Shown: positions 33,442-43,122, counted from the first letter of the stretch. The stretch: 64,000 nt of DNA from CAYNVQ01 sp964400735 (GCA_964400735.1 CAYNVQ010000001.1:744001-808000); one strand, 5' to 3'. Translations and numbers: made by a program. The notes: generated by a model from the letters alone, not told the origin.

Positions 33442-33470
33442 TTGACAGCCCTAATCAATTGTGCTTTACT
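33442..33470 (+). promoter_or_regulatory. Promoter of the hdr-kor-flx-frd operon
   Basis: Perfect TTGACA (33442-33447), a 17-base spacer and TTTACT (33465-33470). The leader of about 70 bases is AT-rich. No other clear promoter was seen in the 12 kb downstream. Confidence 0.55.
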
Positions 33471-33546
33471 GTAAGGTAATTTTTCTCTCTATAATTCCTA
33501 TAATAACTATAGGTTAAGAGAATCTCGTTCTATATGAGTAATAAAA

Positions 33547-33954
33547 ATGCGCATTAATATTTCTCGCCACAAAATTAGGGATTCTTTTATCGACAAAGTT
33601 CAAGAACTCAGCGGCCAAAACCTGCTTGCTTGTTATCAATGCGGCAAATGCTCAGCTGGATGTCCCGCCGTCTCGGACATGGATATCCTGCCCAACCAGA
33701 TTATCCGTTTTGCTCAGCTTGGCCTTAAAGAAGAACTTTTGGCATCCAGAGCCATCTGGGTCTGCGCTTCATGCTTCACCTGTAATTCCCGATGTCCCAA
33801 AGGAATCAACATTGCAGAAGTCATCGAAGCTCTTCGACAGATCCTGCTCCGCAAAAGAGAAGACCATCTCAAGGTCGGGAATTTGTCGGATAAGGATAAA
33901 GAAGATATCCCCCCCATAGCCTTGATCAGCTGCATGAGAAAGAGCACCTCATAA
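33547..33954 (+). CDS. hdrC: Heterodisulfide reductase subunit C-like protein
   Basis: A 135-residue protein with two [4Fe-4S] motifs, CYQCGKCSAGCP and CASCFTCNSRCP, and the helix IAEVIEALRQILLRK typical of HdrC. In Hdr complexes HdrC wires the flavin subunit HdrA to the active-site subunit HdrB. First gene of a long operon; hdrB follows after 52 bases. In a non-methanogen the natural disulfide or other acceptor is unknown. Confidence 0.92.
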   Translation: MRINISRHKIRDSFIDKVQELSGQNLLACYQCGKCSAGCPAVSDMDILPNQIIRFAQLGLKEELLASRAIWVCASCFTCNSRCPKGINIAEVIEALRQILLRKREDHLKVGNLSDKDKEDIPPIALISCMRKSTS

Positions 33955-34006
33955 GCATCTGCCATGACAGATAAATCCAATAATTTTAATGAAATAGGGA
34001 ATTATA

Positions 34007-34885
34007 ATGAAAATATGCTATTATCCTGGCTGTACCCTGAAAAACCATGCCAAGAACTTTGAAGATTCTACTATATGTGCCTTAAACACCCTCGGTATCG
34101 AAGTCGATGAACTCGACCGGTGGAACTGCTGCGGGACCGTTTTTTCTCTAACCACAGACGACTTGATCCACCATGTGGCTCCCGTACGCAACCTTATCCG
34201 AGCCAAGGAAGCCCACTATGATAAGATTATGACGGTCTGTGCCATGTGTTTTAACACTCTCAAAAGGGCTAATGAGAAAGTGAAATCCGACCCGGACAGC
34301 CTAGAGATTTTAAACAACTTCATGGACCGGGAACAGACCAAGTACGAAGGGGATGTCCAGGTCTTTCATCTTTTGGAATTTTTGAGGGATGAAATAAAAT
34401 TTGAAAATCTATTCAAAAAGGTCGTCAGGCCGCTGAGAAAACTCAAAGTCGCCAGTTATTACGGCTGCTTGCTTGTTCGTCCCAAAGAGATCGGCTTTGA
34501 TGATATGGAAAATCCGACGATTCTTGAAGACCTGATGAATGTGCTCGGGGCCGAATCTATCGATTTTCCTTTCAAGACAGAGTGTTGCGGGGCTTACCAG
34601 ACAGTCGATAACCCGGGAATCATCGCTGAAAGAACCAATCAAATACTTACATCAGCTCAAAATCAGGGAGCTGAGGTAGTGGTGGTCAGCTGCCCTTTGT
34701 GTGCTTTTAATCTGGACCAAAGACAAAAACAAACCGCGGAGATCTATCCGGAATTCAAACATATCCCTGTTCTATATTTTACCCAACCTTTGGCGATAGC
34801 CTTCGGCTGTCCGGAAAAAACTCTGAGGTTTGATCTTAATTTTATCGATCCCAAACCTATTTTGAAGGAAAAGGGATTAATTTGA
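34007..34885 (+). CDS. hdrB: Heterodisulfide reductase subunit B-like protein
   Basis: 292 residues with two CCG domains that in methanogen HdrB hold the pair of non-cubane [4Fe-4S] clusters reducing the disulfide. Domain 1: CYYPGC, WNCCGTVF, CAMCFN. Domain 2: YYGCLLVRP, TECCGAYQT, CPLCAFN. All key Cys appear present. The protein would be the high-potential exit of a bifurcating complex; acceptor in this organism unknown, with a link to the FrdAB proteins of the same operon as the favoured idea. Confidence 0.93.
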   Translation: MKICYYPGCTLKNHAKNFEDSTICALNTLGIEVDELDRWNCCGTVFSLTTDDLIHHVAPVRNLIRAKEAHYDKIMTVCAMCFNTLKRANEKVKSDPDSLEILNNFMDREQTKYEGDVQVFHLLEFLRDEIKFENLFKKVVRPLRKLKVASYYGCLLVRPKEIGFDDMENPTILEDLMNVLGAESIDFPFKTECCGAYQTVDNPGIIAERTNQILTSAQNQGAEVVVVSCPLCAFNLDQRQKQTAEIYPEFKHIPVLYFTQPLAIAFGCPEKTLRFDLNFIDPKPILKEKGLI

Positions 34886-34892
34886 GGGACAC

Positions 34893-35168
34893 ATGGTCTA
34901 TTTTGGTGATTTAAAACCGATTAAGGGCAAAATCCATATCGAAAAAGACAGATGCAAGGGATGTGGATTCTGCGTGGAGTATTGTCCGAAGGAAGTCCTC
35001 GAACTATCCGAAGAATTCAATGTCAAAGGATATCATCCTCCATTTGTTAAGGACGAGACCGCCTGTGTATATTGTCAACTCTGCGAGACCATATGCCCTG
35101 AATTTGCCATATTTGTTACCATCAAAGAAGAGGAGGAAGAAGGTGAAAAAGGTACAAGCAGACCCTAA
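34893..35168 (+). CDS. korD: 2-oxoacid:ferredoxin oxidoreductase delta (ferredoxin) subunit
   Basis: A 91-residue two-[4Fe-4S] protein: CKGCGFCVEYCPKEVLEL and CVYCQLCETICPEFAIFV. The delta subunit passes electrons from the KorB cluster and thiamine site to external ferredoxin. Gene order D-A-B-C is typical of four-subunit Kor/Vor enzymes. Its 3' end overlaps korA by 26 bases; the acidic tail (EEEEEGEK) overlaps the korA ribosome-binding site. Confidence 0.9.
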   Translation: MVYFGDLKPIKGKIHIEKDRCKGCGFCVEYCPKEVLELSEEFNVKGYHPPFVKDETACVYCQLCETICPEFAIFVTIKEEEEEGEKGTSRP

Positions 35169-36309
35169 GGGAGTTTTAACCGGTTCCCATTATCTAGACG
35201 GAGACTATGCGATCGCTGAAGGAGGGCTGGCCGCAGGATGCCGGTTCTTTGCGGGATATCCGATAACACCTTCCACGGAAACAGCGGAAAGATTCTCCGA
35301 AAGGATTCCCTCTGTGGGAGGCGTTTTTATCCAGATGGAGGACGAACTCGGCTCTATTGCGGCGCTGATCGGCGCTTCCTGGGGAGGGAAAAAACCGATG
35401 ACCGTGACATCCGGACCAGGCTTCTCTCTTATGATGGAAAACATTGGATTGGCATGTATGATGGAAACTCCTCTCGTGATTGCGAACGTGCAAAGAGGAG
35501 GTCCGTCCACCGGACTTCCAACCTTGACAGGGCAGCAGGATATGATGCAGGTGAGATGGGGCTCTCATGGGGATTATGAGATCATCGCCCTCTCTCCTGA
35601 TTCGCCTCAGGAATGCTTTGATCTGACGATCCAGGCTTTCAACCTTTCCGAGATATACCGTGTGCCTGTATTCGTGATGACGGACGAATGCGTGGGGCAC
35701 ATGCACGAAAAAGTGGTCATTCCTCCAGCAGAGGAAATCGAATTGGTGGAAAGAAAATGGTACAAGGGCCCAAGAGATAAATATCTCCCTTACAAGCTGG
35801 ACAAAGACGGCATCCCCTTCATGGTGAAGGCTGGAGACGGCTACCGTTTTCATACAACCGGGCTAACCCATGACGAGCGGGGATACCCTGTCATCAACGC
35901 CGAATGTCAAAATTTAACCGTTCCCCGCCTTTCGGATAAAATCAAAAGCAACACCGATAAAATCATTCTGATCGAGGAAGATGAAACCGATACCGCCGAA
36001 GTCATCGTCATCTCCTATGGGATCACCTCCAGAGTCGCCATCCGGGCAGTCAGATTGGCTCGGAAAGCAGGCATAAAAGTGGGGACAATGAGGCTGAAGA
36101 CTGTCTGGCCCTTTCCCGAAAAACGGATCAAGGAATTGGCGAAAAAGATAAAAGCGTTCATCATGCCCGAAATCAATTACGGGCAGGTTGTCTTGGAAGT
36201 CGAGAGATGCGCGGCAGGAAAAGCTGCCACCTACCATGTTCCCCATCTAGGCGGTTGGGTGCATGATCCAGAAGATATTTTGAAAGTCATCAAGGAGGCT
36301 GTAAGATGA
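35143..36309 (+). CDS. korA: 2-oxoacid:ferredoxin oxidoreductase alpha subunit
   Basis: 388 residues from GTG 35143, chosen because AGGAGG lies six bases before it and the protein then matches family length; a frame open further upstream is the shadow of korD. Motifs: GYPITPSTETAERFSERIP, MEDELGSIAALIGASWGGKK and TSGPGFSLMMENIGLA. With KorB it binds thiamine diphosphate and decarboxylates a 2-oxoacid with CoA. Substrate is 2-oxoglutarate or a branched 2-oxoacid; sequence alone does not decide. Confidence 0.92.
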   Translation: MKKVQADPKGVLTGSHYLDGDYAIAEGGLAAGCRFFAGYPITPSTETAERFSERIPSVGGVFIQMEDELGSIAALIGASWGGKKPMTVTSGPGFSLMMENIGLACMMETPLVIANVQRGGPSTGLPTLTGQQDMMQVRWGSHGDYEIIALSPDSPQECFDLTIQAFNLSEIYRVPVFVMTDECVGHMHEKVVIPPAEEIELVERKWYKGPRDKYLPYKLDKDGIPFMVKAGDGYRFHTTGLTHDERGYPVINAECQNLTVPRLSDKIKSNTDKIILIEEDETDTAEVIVISYGITSRVAIRAVRLARKAGIKVGTMRLKTVWPFPEKRIKELAKKIKAFIMPEINYGQVVLEVERCAAGKAATYHVPHLGGWVHDPEDILKVIKEAVR

Positions 36310-37169
36310 AACAAGAAGATCGCCTCGAATCGAAGAATCCTATGGAAGGATTCTTGAGAATGGACAGAATCCCGCATATATGGTGTCCCGGGTGCGGAAT
36401 AGGGACGGTCGTTACGTCATTTGCCGAAGCTTTGAAAAAAAGCAAGATCGACCTGGATAAGGTCGCTGTCGTCTCCGGAATCGGATGTACAGGCCGAGTC
36501 GCAGGCTATATCAAACTGGATTCTTTCCATACCACTCATGGCCGGGCTGTCCCCTTTGCCACAGGACTGAAGCTGGCGAATCCAGAACTTAAAGTCGTTG
36601 TCTTCAGCGGTGACGGAGATATCGTAGGAATAGGAGGAAATCATTTCATTCATGCGGCGAGACGCAACATGGATATTTTGGTCATCTGCGTCAATAATTT
36701 CAACTATGCCATGACCGGGGGGCAGGTCGCGGCCACTACTCCGACCGAGGCCAATGCTTCCACTGCTCCCTACGGAAATTTCGAATTCCCCTTTAGCCTG
36801 CCTTATTTGGCCGACGCTGCAGGAGCAACCTATGTGGCCCGCTGGACATCCCTTCACCTCAGAAGGGTGACCAAATCCATCCAGGAAGCTCTGGGCAGAC
36901 GCGGTTTTTCTTTTATCGAAGTCATAACCCCATGTGTCACTCTCTATGCCCGACGGAACCGTTTGGGCGATGGATTGAATCTGTTGAAATACTACTATGA
37001 CAAATCAGAGATCCAACACGGGGCCGATACAAGAACGCTGGATATCGGTTATCAGGATAAACTGATCGTCGGCAAATTCATCGATAAAGAAAAACCGACA
37101 TTCCTGGATGCCATGAATCAGCACATGACCAAGATTTTAGGCGATAAATACGTTAGATATGGAGAATAA
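36306..37169 (+). CDS. korB: 2-oxoacid:ferredoxin oxidoreductase beta subunit
   Basis: A 287-residue thiamine-diphosphate-binding subunit. WCPGCGIGTVVTSFAEAL starts the domain, the Mg/TPP motif is SGDGDIVGIGGNHFIHAA with NFNYAMTGGQ, and Cys residues in CPGCG with a later Cys would hold its [4Fe-4S] cluster. The ATG overlaps the korA stop (ATGA). Confidence 0.93.
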   Translation: MKQEDRLESKNPMEGFLRMDRIPHIWCPGCGIGTVVTSFAEALKKSKIDLDKVAVVSGIGCTGRVAGYIKLDSFHTTHGRAVPFATGLKLANPELKVVVFSGDGDIVGIGGNHFIHAARRNMDILVICVNNFNYAMTGGQVAATTPTEANASTAPYGNFEFPFSLPYLADAAGATYVARWTSLHLRRVTKSIQEALGRRGFSFIEVITPCVTLYARRNRLGDGLNLLKYYYDKSEIQHGADTRTLDIGYQDKLIVGKFIDKEKPTFLDAMNQHMTKILGDKYVRYGE

Positions 37170-37172
37170 ACC

Positions 37173-37781
37173 ATGGCGGAAATAAGATTTTCTGGGTTCG
37201 GAGGACAGGGGATCATCCGGTTAGGCTTGATTTCAGGGAAAGCCCTTTCTCTTTTCGATAACAAGCATGCCACCATGACCCAAAGCTTTGGACCCGAGGC
37301 TCGTGGAAGTGCCTGCAGCTCTCAGCTCGTTGTTTCCAAAGACAGGGTTCTCTATCCCTACATCACCAAGCCAGAGATTCTCGTCTCGATGTCCCAAGAA
37401 GCCTATGATAAATACGAGCTCGACCTGCGGGAGGATGGGATTTTGATTATCGATTCAGACCTGGTCAAGCCCAAGCCTATAAGGGGAAAGATTAAACTCT
37501 TTTCCATCCCCTCCACACGGTTTGCCGAGGAATTGGGGAATCGGATCATCGCCAATTTGGTAATGTTGGGATTCTTCACGGCTGTGACCAAGATCGCATC
37601 TCCCGAGGCAATGAAAAAAGCCCTTCCTGGGCTGGTCCCCGGAAGATTCCTCGACCTGAACATCAAAGCATTTGACAAAGGCTATGATTACGGGCTGGAT
37701 ACCCTCGAGAAAACAGCTCCTTCAAAAACAAGAAAGAAAGAAGTGAAGCCCACACAAAAATCGAAAAGCAAAAAAAAGTGA
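37173..37781 (+). CDS. korC: 2-oxoacid:ferredoxin oxidoreductase gamma subunit
   Basis: 202 residues. FSGFGGQGIIRLGLISGKAL and SFGPEARGSACSSQLVVSK are the standard gamma-subunit motifs that bind the CoA moiety side of the enzyme. The last 20 or so residues are a Lys/Ser/Thr-rich basic tail (SKTRKKEVKPTQKSKSKKK), absent from ordinary gamma subunits. It ends 73 bases before hdrA. Confidence 0.92.
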   Translation: MAEIRFSGFGGQGIIRLGLISGKALSLFDNKHATMTQSFGPEARGSACSSQLVVSKDRVLYPYITKPEILVSMSQEAYDKYELDLREDGILIIDSDLVKPKPIRGKIKLFSIPSTRFAEELGNRIIANLVMLGFFTAVTKIASPEAMKKALPGLVPGRFLDLNIKAFDKGYDYGLDTLEKTAPSKTRKKEVKPTQKSKSKKK

Positions 37782-37854
37782 GGACTGAAGTACCGACATT
37801 TGGTTGATCCATGATTGCCAAAATTTTATCAAAGAAAAATTATTATAGAGGAAG

Positions 37855-39807
37855 ATGATGAAAAAAAAGACCGGAGTCTTTGTTTGTCATTGCGGTATCA
37901 ACATAGCAGGGACAGTCGATGTGAAGAAAGTTGCCGATAAGCTTTCCAAACACCCTGGCGTCGATTATGCCGAGGATTATGTCTACATGTGTTCCGATCC
38001 TGGCCAAAACATGATTATCGATGCCATCAAGGAAAAAAAATTAGACAATGTCGTGGTCGCCTGCTGCTCCCCTACCCTGCACGAAACGACATTCCGCAAT
38101 GCAGCCAAGGCAGCTGGAATCAACAATTTTCAGTGTGAAATCGCCAACATTCGAGAACAATGCAGTTGGGTCCATAAGGATAAAGATAAGGCCACGGACA
38201 AAGCGACGAAAATCGCCAAAAGCGCTGTGGAAAAAGTCAGACAGAACGAATCTTTGGAACCCATTAGTATTCCCGTAACCAGAAGGGCCTTGGTAGTCGG
38301 AGGAGGAATCTCCGGTATCCAGGCAGCACTGGATATAGCCAACAGCGGCTATGAGGTCGTTCTGGTAGAGAGGAATCCCTCTATCGGGGGACACATGATC
38401 CAGCTGTCGGAAACCTTCCCTACTCTGGATTGCTCTCAATGCATTTTAACACCTAAGATGGTGGAGGTTTCCAAGCATCCGAAAATAAAACTATTGACAT
38501 ACAGCGAAGTGCAGGAAATTTCAGGTTATGTAGGAAATTTCAAGGTCAAGATCCTCAAAAAACCGACTTTTGTCGACCAGGATAAATGCACCCTGTGTGA
38601 CGAATGCACAAAAGTCTGTCCGGTCGTCATGTCCAATGAGTTCGATCTGGGCTTGACAGGGCGCAAGGCCATCTACATCCCCTTTCCCCAGGCCATCCCG
38701 GCTACCTATACCCTCGATATCAAAGGATGCCCGGGCCTCATGCCTATCGCCTGCGGAAAGTGTGCGGACGTCTGTGAACCCGAGGCCATCGACTATGATA
38801 TGAAACCTCAGGTCATCGAAGAAGAGATCGGAGCCATCATCGTCGCCACCGGATATGACCTGTATGAAAAAAAGAATTTGGCCGAATACGGTTTCGGTAA
38901 ATATCCGGATGTTCTCGACGGCCTCCAATTCGAAAGACTCCTCTCGGCATCCGGCCCGACCCAGGGGAAAATTCTCAGGCCCTCTGACCATAAGGAACCG
39001 AAAGAAGTGGTCTTCATCCAGTGCGCTGGCTCTCGAGATCCCGAGCTTCACTGCGCCTATTGCTCGAAGATCTGCTGCATGTATACCGCCAAACACGCCA
39101 TGTTATACAAACACCACGTCCACGACGGCCAGGCTTATATTTTTTACATAGATATCCGATCGGGTGGAAAAGGCTATGAGGAATTTGTCCAGCGGGCAGT
39201 CGAAGAAGACGGGGTCATTTATCTCAGAGGGAAAGTTTCGAAAATATTCGAAGAAAATGGGAAGGTCAAGGTCTGGGGAGTAGACACCCTGACCGGGAAA
39301 GACATAGAAATAGATGCGGACATGGTCGTTCTAGCAACGGCCATACGCCCATCTGAAGGAGCTGCAGAGCTCGCCAAAAAGCTTAAGCTGGCCATGGATA
39401 AGGATGGATTTCTTGCCGAAGCCCACCCCAAGCTCAGGCCTGTGGAAAGCGTTACATCTGGGATGTTTCTGGCAGGAGCCGCCCAAGCACCTAAGGATAT
39501 ACCTGAAGCCGTGGCCCAAGCCAGCGGAGCCGCTGCCAAAGCGATCTCCATCCTCTCTCAAGACAGGCTCTACCATTCACCGACCGTGGCCAAGGTCAAC
39601 CTCAATCTTTGCACAGGATGCGGGATGTGCGTACAGGTTTGTCCCTATGATGCACTATCTCTGAAGGATGGAAAAGTCGAAGTCAATGAAGTATTGTGCG
39701 AGGGGTGTGGGACATGCTCAGCGACCTGTTTAAGAGCAGCTATAAATGTGAAAAACATCACTCCTTCTCAGGTTCATGAAATGATACAGGCGTGCCTCGG
39801 AGGCTGA
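37855..39807 (+). CDS. hdrA: Heterodisulfide reductase subunit A-like flavoprotein
   Basis: 650 residues, the flavin-bifurcating core of Hdr complexes. N-terminal Cys motif VFVCHCGINIAGTVD, FAD-binding RALVVGGGISGIQAALDIA, the family hallmark TFPTLDCSQCILTPKMVEV, internal ferredoxin motifs CTLCDECTKVCP and CGKCADVCEP, and C-terminal CTGCGMCVQVCP and CEGCGTCSATC. AGAGGAAG precedes the ATGATG start. Known HdrA enzymes split electron pairs between ferredoxin and HdrB. The MvhD-like gene follows after two bases. Confidence 0.94.
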   Translation: MMKKKTGVFVCHCGINIAGTVDVKKVADKLSKHPGVDYAEDYVYMCSDPGQNMIIDAIKEKKLDNVVVACCSPTLHETTFRNAAKAAGINNFQCEIANIREQCSWVHKDKDKATDKATKIAKSAVEKVRQNESLEPISIPVTRRALVVGGGISGIQAALDIANSGYEVVLVERNPSIGGHMIQLSETFPTLDCSQCILTPKMVEVSKHPKIKLLTYSEVQEISGYVGNFKVKILKKPTFVDQDKCTLCDECTKVCPVVMSNEFDLGLTGRKAIYIPFPQAIPATYTLDIKGCPGLMPIACGKCADVCEPEAIDYDMKPQVIEEEIGAIIVATGYDLYEKKNLAEYGFGKYPDVLDGLQFERLLSASGPTQGKILRPSDHKEPKEVVFIQCAGSRDPELHCAYCSKICCMYTAKHAMLYKHHVHDGQAYIFYIDIRSGGKGYEEFVQRAVEEDGVIYLRGKVSKIFEENGKVKVWGVDTLTGKDIEIDADMVVLATAIRPSEGAAELAKKLKLAMDKDGFLAEAHPKLRPVESVTSGMFLAGAAQAPKDIPEAVAQASGAAAKAISILSQDRLYHSPTVAKVNLNLCTGCGMCVQVCPYDALSLKDGKVEVNEVLCEGCGTCSATCLRAAINVKNITPSQVHEMIQACLGG

Positions 39808-39809
39808 TA

Positions 39810-40232
39810 ATGGCAGAAGAATTCGAACCAAGAATAGTCGCTTTTCTTTGTAAATGGTGTTCATCGGCCGGAAGCGATCTGGCCGGGGTTTCACGGATGC
39901 AGTATTCTCCCAATGTGCTGCCTATTACGGTTATGTGCTCAGGGAGCGTTTCGCCCCTGTACATTTTCGACGCTTTCAATAAAGGAGCGGATGGAGTTCT
40001 CGTATCGGGCTGCCATCCAGGAGACTGCCATTACATCAAAGGCAATTACTATGCCCGCCGCCGAATAGCCTTGGTGAAAAAGCTTCTGGAATTCATCGGA
40101 CTGGAACCCCAGCGTTTTCGGATGTCCTGGGTTTCAGCCGCCGAAGGGATCAAATATACCCAAATCATCAATGATTTTGTCGCGGATCTCAAGCCTCTCG
40201 GCCCCCAAAACAAGCTGAGGAGAAATCAATAA
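39810..40232 (+). CDS. mvhD: MvhD/FlxD-like electron transfer subunit
   Basis: 140 residues from ATG 39810 (CGGAGG six bases before it; a GTG at 39792 is also in frame). A [2Fe-2S]-type Cys pattern is seen in AFLCKWCSSAGSD, VMCSGSVSP and VSGCHPGDCHYIKGN. This subunit docks a hydrogenase, formate dehydrogenase or Flx module onto HdrA; here the flanking genes point to a Flx-type NAD(P)H module. Stop and next start overlap as TAATG. Confidence 0.9.
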   Translation: MAEEFEPRIVAFLCKWCSSAGSDLAGVSRMQYSPNVLPITVMCSGSVSPLYIFDAFNKGADGVLVSGCHPGDCHYIKGNYYARRRIALVKKLLEFIGLEPQRFRMSWVSAAEGIKYTQIINDFVADLKPLGPQNKLRRNQ

Positions 40233-41263
40233 TGGTCAATGTCGAAGACCTCCGCAAAGAAGCCAAACGGATTCTGAAAGAAGAAAAAGTGAAATATGTT
40301 ATCGGCTATGCTCGAAGCCAAAACGGTCTGATGCCGGTGCCAGTGTTCATCAAAACACATGAAGATGCAGACCGGCTGATTTGGGATCCCACATGTGTGC
40401 ACAACCTGACAAAATTTCTCTTAGATGAAAAAAGGAGAAAATCAAGGAAAAAAAAGCCGGATGAAAGGCCAGTGGGAATAGTTGTGAAGGGCTGTGACAG
40501 CAGAGCCATCAATGTGCTTCTTCAAGAGAAGTTCATCGACCGAGAGAACGTCCACATCATCGGCGTCTCTTGCGAAAAGGGCGGAGTTATCGACGAAAAA
40601 AAATTGGCCAAAAAGCTAAAAGGAAAAAGAATCGAAAGTATCGAATTCGGCAAGGACGGGCAGCTCGTCGCGGAAACCGAAGATGGAAAAGTCAAAATGC
40701 CTGCCGAAGAAGTATTGGCAGAGAGATGTTTGGAATGCCGGGCAAACTATCCTCTTATCTACGATGTCCTCCTCGGTGAAAAGACGAAAAAGAAAGTGGA
40801 CGATCCTTTTAAATCCCTGGATAAGCTGGAATCCCTCTCTGATAAGGAACGATGGGCATTCTGGACAGAACAGCTATCCAAATGCATCCGCTGTTATGCC
40901 TGCCGTTCTACCTGCCCGATGTGCTACTGCGATGAATGCGTGGTCGACACGATCAATTTCGCCGTAACCGCCGATACCACAGCTGATGAGAAAGCAGGAA
41001 AAATCAAATGGGTCGAGAGATCCCCGGTTTCATCAGAAAATTTTGGGTATCATTTGGTTCGTGCCATGCATCTTGCCGGACGCTGTATCGATTGCGGTGA
41101 ATGTGAACGAGTTTGTCCTTTGGACATCCCTATCCGTTTTTTAAATAAAAAATTGGAAAAAGAAGCCAAATTGCTTTTGGGGTACGACGCTGGATTCGAT
41201 TCTGACACGCCATCGCTCGTCTCCAGTTTCAAGGATGAAGACCCAGAAGATTTTATCAGGTGA
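40232..41263 (+). CDS. FlxC/FrhB-like iron-sulfur protein
   Basis: 343 residues. The N-terminal part has VKGCDSRAINVLLQEKFI and IIGVSCEKGG, as in coenzyme F420 hydrogenase/dehydrogenase beta-type proteins; the middle has CLECRANYP; the C-terminal part has two cluster motifs, CIRCYACRSTCPMCYCDEC and CIDCGECERVCPLDIP. It carries electrons within the Hdr-Flx module. Assignment to Flx is by neighbourhood (MvhD on one side, a second iron-sulfur subunit and a flavin reductase on the other) and is not certain. Confidence 0.75.
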   Translation: MVNVEDLRKEAKRILKEEKVKYVIGYARSQNGLMPVPVFIKTHEDADRLIWDPTCVHNLTKFLLDEKRRKSRKKKPDERPVGIVVKGCDSRAINVLLQEKFIDRENVHIIGVSCEKGGVIDEKKLAKKLKGKRIESIEFGKDGQLVAETEDGKVKMPAEEVLAERCLECRANYPLIYDVLLGEKTKKKVDDPFKSLDKLESLSDKERWAFWTEQLSKCIRCYACRSTCPMCYCDECVVDTINFAVTADTTADEKAGKIKWVERSPVSSENFGYHLVRAMHLAGRCIDCGECERVCPLDIPIRFLNKKLEKEAKLLLGYDAGFDSDTPSLVSSFKDEDPEDFIR

Positions 41264-41267
41264 GACA

Positions 41268-42305
41268 ATGGAAAAGATACTCTCTAAAAAGGCCCTTCCT
41301 AAATGGGTGAATAAGCTTCAATCCTACACCATCTATTCCCCTACCAAATCTGATGACATCTGGACCTATTCGATTGTCAAAAACGCCAAGGAAATCGACC
41401 TGGAATTCCTCACCACTGCTCTTTCTCCAAAAAAGATCATTTTTCCCCAGAGAGAAATATTTCTTGAATTTGAAAAAACGGATGAGAATGGATCGCTCAT
41501 CGAGGAAGTCCTGCCCGAAGACGAATCCACCATCATTTTCGGTGTCAGGCCCTGCGATGCCAAGGCTGTGATCTTGACCGATAAGGTATTTGGTGGAGAC
41601 ATCAAAGATCCCTATTACTGGAAGCGGAGAAATCAGACGATTCTGGTTGGATTGGCTTGTGATAGGCCTCCCAGTCCAAATTGTTTTTGCCCTTCGGTAA
41701 ATGGGTCTCCTCATTCTACTGAGGGGTTGGATATTCTCATGACCGACCTGGGAGATAGATACTACATCGAGTCCTTGACCAAGAACGGCGATAAGCTTGT
41801 TGCCCTGGCAAAAAACCTCTTTTCACAGCCCAAGGCCAAAGACAAAAATGACAAACAAAAAATCCATGCCAAGTCCGAAAAACTGATCAAAAGACAGATT
41901 AAAGACCTCAAAAAGGTACCGCCTAAACTCAAGGAGATGTGGAACTCCCCTTTTTGGGACGAGCAAGCTATGAGCTGCCTCCGGTGCGGCATCTGCACCT
42001 ATATGTGCCCGACTTGTCACTGTTTCGATATCAACGACGAAGTGACCTCCCACGCTCCTCTTAGAGGAGAGAGAGTCCGCACGTGGGATACATGCCAGTT
42101 CCCGAATTTCACTATGCATTCTTCCGGACATAATCCCAGACCGGATAAAGCCTCAAGGCTACGACAGCGCATTATGCATAAATTCCGATACTTCGTCGAA
42201 AACTACCAGAACTACCAATGCACGGGATGCGGGAGGTGTATCTCTAAATGTCCGGTTGGGATCGATATCATAGAAGTTCTGGATAAGGTGAGAGATTATG
42301 GATGA
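41268..42305 (+). CDS. FlxB / sulfite-reductase-A-like iron-sulfur protein
   Basis: 345 residues from ATG 41268; an in-frame ATG at 41235 would overlap the previous gene. The N-terminal half has FGVRPCDAKAVILTD, the C-terminal half two ferredoxin motifs, CLRCGICTYMCPTCHCFDI and CTGCGRCISKCPVGIDII. This is the layout of anaerobic sulfite reductase subunit A and sulfhydrogenase beta chains, which partner a flavin reductase. That partner is the next gene, which overlaps it by 8 bases. Confidence 0.8.
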   Translation: MEKILSKKALPKWVNKLQSYTIYSPTKSDDIWTYSIVKNAKEIDLEFLTTALSPKKIIFPQREIFLEFEKTDENGSLIEEVLPEDESTIIFGVRPCDAKAVILTDKVFGGDIKDPYYWKRRNQTILVGLACDRPPSPNCFCPSVNGSPHSTEGLDILMTDLGDRYYIESLTKNGDKLVALAKNLFSQPKAKDKNDKQKIHAKSEKLIKRQIKDLKKVPPKLKEMWNSPFWDEQAMSCLRCGICTYMCPTCHCFDINDEVTSHAPLRGERVRTWDTCQFPNFTMHSSGHNPRPDKASRLRQRIMHKFRYFVENYQNYQCTGCGRCISKCPVGIDIIEVLDKVRDYG

Positions 42306-43122
42306 CAATACTTATATCCCAAAGCTAGCCAAAATAATCCACATCAAGGAAGAAGTGAGCGGAACCCGTCCCATAAAAACATTCCGCACCCAATTTCTGG
42401 AGCCGAACGGTTTTTCTCACCGCTGTGGGCAATGCGCCATGCTATCGGTATTCGGGAAAGGTGAATCGATGATTTCTATCTCCTCCTCCCCTCTCGTAAA
42501 GGACTATCTTCAGTTCAGCATTCTAAAAATGGGACGGGTGACATCTGCCCTTCATGATATGCATGAAGAAGACATTGTTGGAATCCGAGGGCCCTATGGA
42601 AATAGTTTCCCGATCGAAAAATGGAGGCGCAAAAACCTGATCTTCATCGGCGGAGGAATCGGCCTGGCCCCGCTCTGGTCCGTGCTGAACACAGCCCTTG
42701 GCAAAAAAGAGGATTACGGGGACCTTTCTCTATTTTACGGAGCCAGAACCTCCAACGATATCGTTTACAAAGATGAACTTGAAGATTTGAAAAGCCAAAT
42801 GATCGTCCATCTTTCCATAGACGTGGAAGAACCCGACTGGAAAGAATACGTCGGCTTCGTCCCTTTAAACGTTTTGGATAAAAAGCCCTCCCCAAAAAAT
42901 GCCATAAGCATCACATGCGGACCTCCCATCATGATCAAATTCGTGATCAAAAACCTTCAGGCGCTTGGTTTCAAAGACGACCAGATCTATACCACTGTGG
43001 AAAACAAGATGAAATGCGGGATCGGCAAATGTGGGAGATGCAATATCGGTTTGCATTACGTTTGCAAAGATGGTCCAGTCTACTCCTGGGCCGAACTCAA
43101 AGACTTGCCTCAGGAATATTAA
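42298..43122 (+). CDS. FlxA-like NAD(P)H/FAD oxidoreductase subunit
   Basis: A 274-residue ferredoxin-NADP reductase-type protein. FAD region ISISSSPLVKDYLQFSILK and IRGPYGNSFPIEKW; NAD(P) region LIFIGGGIGLAPLWSVLN and LFYGARTSNDIVYKDEL; C-terminal [2Fe-2S] motif MKCGIGKCGRCNIG with a following Cys in HYVCKDGP. Relatives are AsrB, PyrK-type subunits and FlxA. It is the probable entry or exit of NADH or NADPH for the whole Hdr complex. Confidence 0.85.
   Translation: MDDNTYIPKLAKIIHIKEEVSGTRPIKTFRTQFLEPNGFSHRCGQCAMLSVFGKGESMISISSSPLVKDYLQFSILKMGRVTSALHDMHEEDIVGIRGPYGNSFPIEKWRRKNLIFIGGGIGLAPLWSVLNTALGKKEDYGDLSLFYGARTSNDIVYKDELEDLKSQMIVHLSIDVEEPDWKEYVGFVPLNVLDKKPSPKNAISITCGPPIMIKFVIKNLQALGFKDDQIYTTVENKMKCGIGKCGRCNIGLHYVCKDGPVYSWAELKDLPQEY

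Noticed and set aside
34963..35142. Upstream extension of korA
   Set aside because: It is the shadow frame of korD; the GTG at 35143 with AGGAGG gives the family-standard length.
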